Of a stretch of 64,000 nucleotides of DNA, positions 61,689-64,000 are shown piece by piece (within the stretch, counting starts at the first letter, position 1; each line of letters begins with the position of its first letter). Origin of the DNA: Streptomyces durocortorensis (GTDB taxonomy: Bacteria; Actinomycetota; Actinomycetes; Streptomycetales; Streptomycetaceae); the NCBI RefSeq assembly GCF_031760065.1, contig NZ_CP134500.1, forward strand, positions 3,224,001 to 3,288,000. The letters are read 5' to 3'. The notes beneath the pieces were generated by a model. That model saw only the letters and a list, made by a program, of their open reading frames with translations, ran no database searches and had not been told where the DNA came from. Made by a program: the position numbers and the translations under genes.

Positions 61689-62435
61689 TCAGACGTCGCG
61701 GCGGGTGAAGAGGCGGGCGCCCGCAAGGGACATCGCCGCCGCCCAGCCCACGAGCAGCAGCAGGCCGTACGGCGCCGCCAGCGCGTCCGGGTAGGCGGAG
61801 GCATCGCCGAGCAGGGCGAACTGCGCGCCCTCGGGCAGGAACCGGCCGACCTCGGGGAGCTGGCCGAGTACCAGCATCTGACCGAGCGTGCCCCAGACGA
61901 CCAGGCCGAGGACCGCGGCGAGCCGGTTGCGGACGACGAAGCCGATCGCCGCACCCCACGGGCCGGCCAGGGTGCAGATGGTCAGGACGGCGGCGGCGGT
62001 CGTCCAGGTGGAACCGTCGACGGTGAGCTCGGCGTCCTTGGCCGCGAGGGCCGCGTAACCGACGGCGAGGGAGCAGACCACCGCCGCGACGCCGAACACC
62101 AGCCCGGACAGCGTCGCGGTCAGCAGCTTGGCGCCGACGACCGAGGAGCGCCCGGGGGCGTACAGGACGGTGCGGCCGATCGCACCGGAGCTGAACTCGT
62201 TGGTGACATGCAGGGCCCCGAGCAGCGTCGCGAAGAGCGCGGCGGACGCGCCGAGCCCCACGATGCTCTCGGTGAGCTCGGCACCGGCGGAAGCCGGGTC
62301 TGACTCCGCGTACACCAGGCCGAGTTGGCCCAGCGCACAGAAGGCGAGGGCCACCAGGAGAAGCGTCGGCAGGGCCAGGCCCGAACGCAGTTTGAGGAGT
62401 TCGGCGGAAAGCTGGTTGCGCAGGACCTCAGGCAC
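61689..62435 (-). CDS. ABC-2 type transporter permease
   Basis: A 248-residue integral membrane protein with six predicted helices: LALPTLLLVALAFCALGQL, SAALFATLLGALHVT, VVGAKLLTATLSGLVFGVA, a pair around 140-180, and a last one in LLLLVGWAAAMSLAGA. The NEFSSGAIGRTVLYAPGRSSVVGAK segment is typical of ABC-2 permeases. GGAGGT lies 5 nt before GTG 62435. It overlaps the ATPase stop by 8 bp and is its partner. Substrate unknown. Confidence 0.92.
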   Translation of the reverse strand: MPEVLRNQLSAELLKLRSGLALPTLLLVALAFCALGQLGLVYAESDPASAGAELTESIVGLGASAALFATLLGALHVTNEFSSGAIGRTVLYAPGRSSVVGAKLLTATLSGLVFGVAAVVCSLAVGYAALAAKDAELTVDGSTWTTAAAVLTICTLAGPWGAAIGFVVRNRLAAVLGLVVWGTLGQMLVLGQLPEVGRFLPEGAQFALLGDASAYPDALAAPYGLLLLVGWAAAMSLAGARLFTRRDV

Positions 62436-63201
62436 GGGTGACCTCCGTACGCGGCGCGGCGTCCGCGCCCTCGACGAGTGCGAAGTAGGCGTCCTCCAGG
62501 CGGCCTCCGCCGCGCTGCACCAACTCCTGGAGCGAACCGGTGAACAGCACCGAGCGGCGCAGGACGACCACGTCGTCGACGCTCTGCTCGACCTCGGAAA
62601 GCATGTGGCTGGCGATCAGCACGGTCCGCCCCTCAGCGGCGGAGCGCTCGACCAGCCGGCGCATCCAGCGGATACCATCCGGGTCGAGCCCGTTCAACGG
62701 CTCGTCCAGAATGAGGAGTTCAGGGTCGGGGAGCAGGGCGACGGCCAGCGCCAGACGCTGCCGCATACCGGTGGAACACGCCTTGACCCGCTTGCGTTCC
62801 GCACCGTCCAGGCCGACCTGCCCGATCACCTCGGCGATGCGCGCGGACGGCAGCCCCAGCGAGCGGGCCGAGATCTCCAGCTGACGGCGGACCGTCACCC
62901 GCGGGTGGAAGCCGATCGCGTCCATGACCACGCCGACCCGCTGCGCCCGCTCCGGAGCGGACAGCGGCTCCCCGCCCAGCACTTCGGCGGCCCCCGAGTC
63001 GGGGCGGGCCAGCCCGAGCAGAATCCTCAGCAGCGTGCTCTTGCCCGCCCCATTGGGGCCCAGCAGACCGGTGACCTTGCCCGGCCGCAACGCGAAACTC
63101 ACGTCGTCGAGGGCCTGGTGATCGCCGAACCGCTTGCTCACTCCGGAGAAGACGACGCTGCCCCCTGCCCGGGGCGGATGCTCTGGTCGCACGGATCGCA
63201 C
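62428..63201 (-). CDS. ABC transporter ATP-binding protein
   Basis: A 257-residue ATPase: Walker A GPNGAGKSTLL, Q-loop region VGVVMDAIGFHP, signature CSTGMRQRLALA, Walker B LLILDEPLNGLD and H-loop IASHMLSE. It energises the ABC-2 permease downstream. GTG 63201 was chosen; an in-frame TTG at 63231 lies close to the 36-bp repeats. The pair resembles antibiotic/lipid exporters of the DrrA/B type. No immunity or biosynthetic genes are adjacent. Confidence 0.93.
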   Translation of the reverse strand: MRSVRPEHPPRAGGSVVFSGVSKRFGDHQALDDVSFALRPGKVTGLLGPNGAGKSTLLRILLGLARPDSGAAEVLGGEPLSAPERAQRVGVVMDAIGFHPRVTVRRQLEISARSLGLPSARIAEVIGQVGLDGAERKRVKACSTGMRQRLALAVALLPDPELLILDEPLNGLDPDGIRWMRRLVERSAAEGRTVLIASHMLSEVEQSVDDVVVLRRSVLFTGSLQELVQRGGGRLEDAYFALVEGADAAPRTEVTRA

Positions 63202-63277
63202 GTGTTGTGTCCTGTCCTGCTGTTCGGTCAATTCGGTACATCGGGTTGATGCGCTGCATCAGGCTGACTGACTGCAT

Positions 63278-63386
63278 CAGACCGCTTTGGCCGCATCCGG
63301 CTGATCGGCTGCGTCAGATTGCTTGGCCGCATCCGGCTGATCGGCCGCATCAGACTGCTTGGCCGCATCGCGCTGATCGGCCGCAT
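63278..63386. repeat. Three 36-bp tandem repeats
   Basis: Units 63278-63314 (37 bp), 63315-63350 and 63351-63386 (36 bp each) share CAGA-N-TGCTTGGCCGC and CTGATCGGC blocks. They lie upstream of the ABC ATPase gene. The minus strand is open across them as a repeated Ala/Asp/Gln-rich dodecapeptide, but it has no start or link to a gene. Confidence 0.8.
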
Positions 63387-63424
63387 CCAGCTGATTCACT
63401 CAGCGCTCACCCGCCGGTGTGTCT

Positions 63425-64000
63425 TCAGCCAACCAGCTGTCCGGGCCGCTCCGGCGGCTCCACGGACGCAGCTTGTTGCCGGACGTCCGGCAGGAAGCTG
63501 CGGCAGGCGGCGATGATCTCCTCGACGTCCTCCGCGGCCGCGTGCACCCCTTCCCCGAGGAGCACCCCCGTGGGGTTGAGCAGCACCTCGTCCACCCCGC
63601 TGCGGCGGTACGCGTCGAGCTCGGCCGCGATCTCCGGCGCGCTGCCCGCCACGACCACCCGGTGGCGCAGCAGGGCGTCCGCCGTGCCCGCCGGGTCGTG
63701 CGGGTCGAGAGCGAGTCCGGCGTCCCGGAGCATCGCCGCGTAGTGCGGCGCCTCCCGGTGCCCGGCGGTCGCAGCGAGCGCCAGGCCGCGCACGTCACGG
63801 CCGGGCCGGTCGACGACGACGTGGACGGCGGTCGCGATCCGGGGCGGCCGGGGCCGGGCGGCCGCTGCCGCCCCCTCCTCCAGCGCGGGCCGCAGCGTCC
63901 CCGCCACATAGGCGGGCGGCGTCATCCAGGTGACGGCGACGTCCGCCGCCTCCCCCGCCGTCCGCGCCATCCCGGGCCGCAGCACGCCCGCGCCCACCTC
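63425..64000 (-). CDS. LLM-class flavin-dependent oxidoreductase (C-terminal part)
   Basis: The C-terminal 191 residues of a luciferase-like (LLM, often F420-dependent) oxidoreductase: GVLRPGMARTAGEAADVAVTWMTPPAYV is the typical region following the barrel core, with IATAVHVVVDRP and GSAPEIAAELDAYRRSGVDEVLLNP after it. The N-terminal part lies beyond the right edge; the frame stays open to base 64000. The end is Pro-rich (ASVEPPERPGQLVG). It is followed at the left by the tandem repeats. Confidence 0.85.
   Translation of the reverse strand, partial: EVGAGVLRPGMARTAGEAADVAVTWMTPPAYVAGTLRPALEEGAAAAARPRPPRIATAVHVVVDRPGRDVRGLALAATAGHREAPHYAAMLRDAGLALDPHDPAGTADALLRHRVVVAGSAPEIAAELDAYRRSGVDEVLLNPTGVLLGEGVHAAAEDVEEIIAACRSFLPDVRQQAASVEPPERPGQLVG

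Noticed and set aside
63278..63386. The 36-bp repeats as a CRISPR array
   Set aside because: The units are directly adjacent, with no spacers between them, and no cas gene is present.
63278..63424. The repeats as a coding tail of the LLM oxidoreductase
   Set aside because: The LLM gene stops at 63425, and stops occur in the other frames before the repeats are reached.

Overview
The window is a high-GC actinomycete chromosome segment, almost certainly Streptomyces. The evidence is the very GC-rich third codon positions, the frequent GTG/TTG starts, and families typical of the genus: DUF397 and XRE/DUF5753 regulators, a DasR-type operator before a chitinase, a HAIR operator before clpB, and a parS-like core. 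The order lysC-asd ... recR-ybaB ... purA ... P450 ... kynurenine genes ... fba-pyrE ... spermidine synthase-like ... clpB matches, from memory and unchecked, the core region around SCO3612-SCO3662 of S. coelicolor. This is mostly conserved core, with small variable islands at about 2.7-5.9 kb, 19.9-31.4 kb and 58.7-61.6 kb.

Layout. 1-9.8 kb: GatB/YqeY protein, metallophosphoesterase, Pr6Pr membrane protein, tRNA-Pro(CGG) followed by a gene-poor stretch, DUF899 protein, secreted SGNH lipase, NTF2-like protein, methyltransferase, S9 peptidase, SURF1. 9.8-18.7 kb (all leftward): membrane regulator and ECF sigma factor (coupled), asd and lysC (coupled), a secreted LamG protein, DUF5063, recR, ybaB. 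19-31.2 kb: SLATT protein, GntR regulator, class III aminotransferase, DJ-1/MarR pair with a double operator, receptor Ser/Thr kinase, XRE/DUF397 pair, PucR-type regulator, and a second DnaN-like clamp. 31.4-43.2 kb: GH19 chitinase under a DasR-like site, purA, a degenerate diacylglycerol-kinase-fold protein, DUF1876, P450, a NarL-type two-component system, an NmrA oxidoreductase, and a complete kynurenine pathway (dioxygenase, kynureninase, formamidase-like hydrolase).

43.2-58.1 kb: a 160-bp inverted-repeat element, DUF3151, DHA2 exporter, MalY-type lyase, fba, a 42-bp palindrome with a parS core, pyrE, aldose epimerase, SRPBCC protein, membrane spermidine synthase-like protein, DUF2617, a Gly/Cys-tailed membrane peptide, a PLP aminotransferase, YbjN protein and clpB. 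58.2-64 kb: PPOX-type oxidoreductase; a small exported protein coupled to a short unknown protein and divergent from two tandem paralogous LuxR-type regulators; an ABC-2 type transporter; 36-bp tandem repeats; and the C-terminal part of an LLM-class flavin oxidoreductase cut by the right edge.

The best candidates for something undescribed are the exported-peptide/paired-LuxR locus (58.8-61.6 kb), the 160-bp inverted-repeat element, the parS-containing palindrome outside any par locus, and the second sliding clamp. No CRISPR array, transposase, integrase or rRNA gene was found. Family assignments rest on motif recognition by eye.
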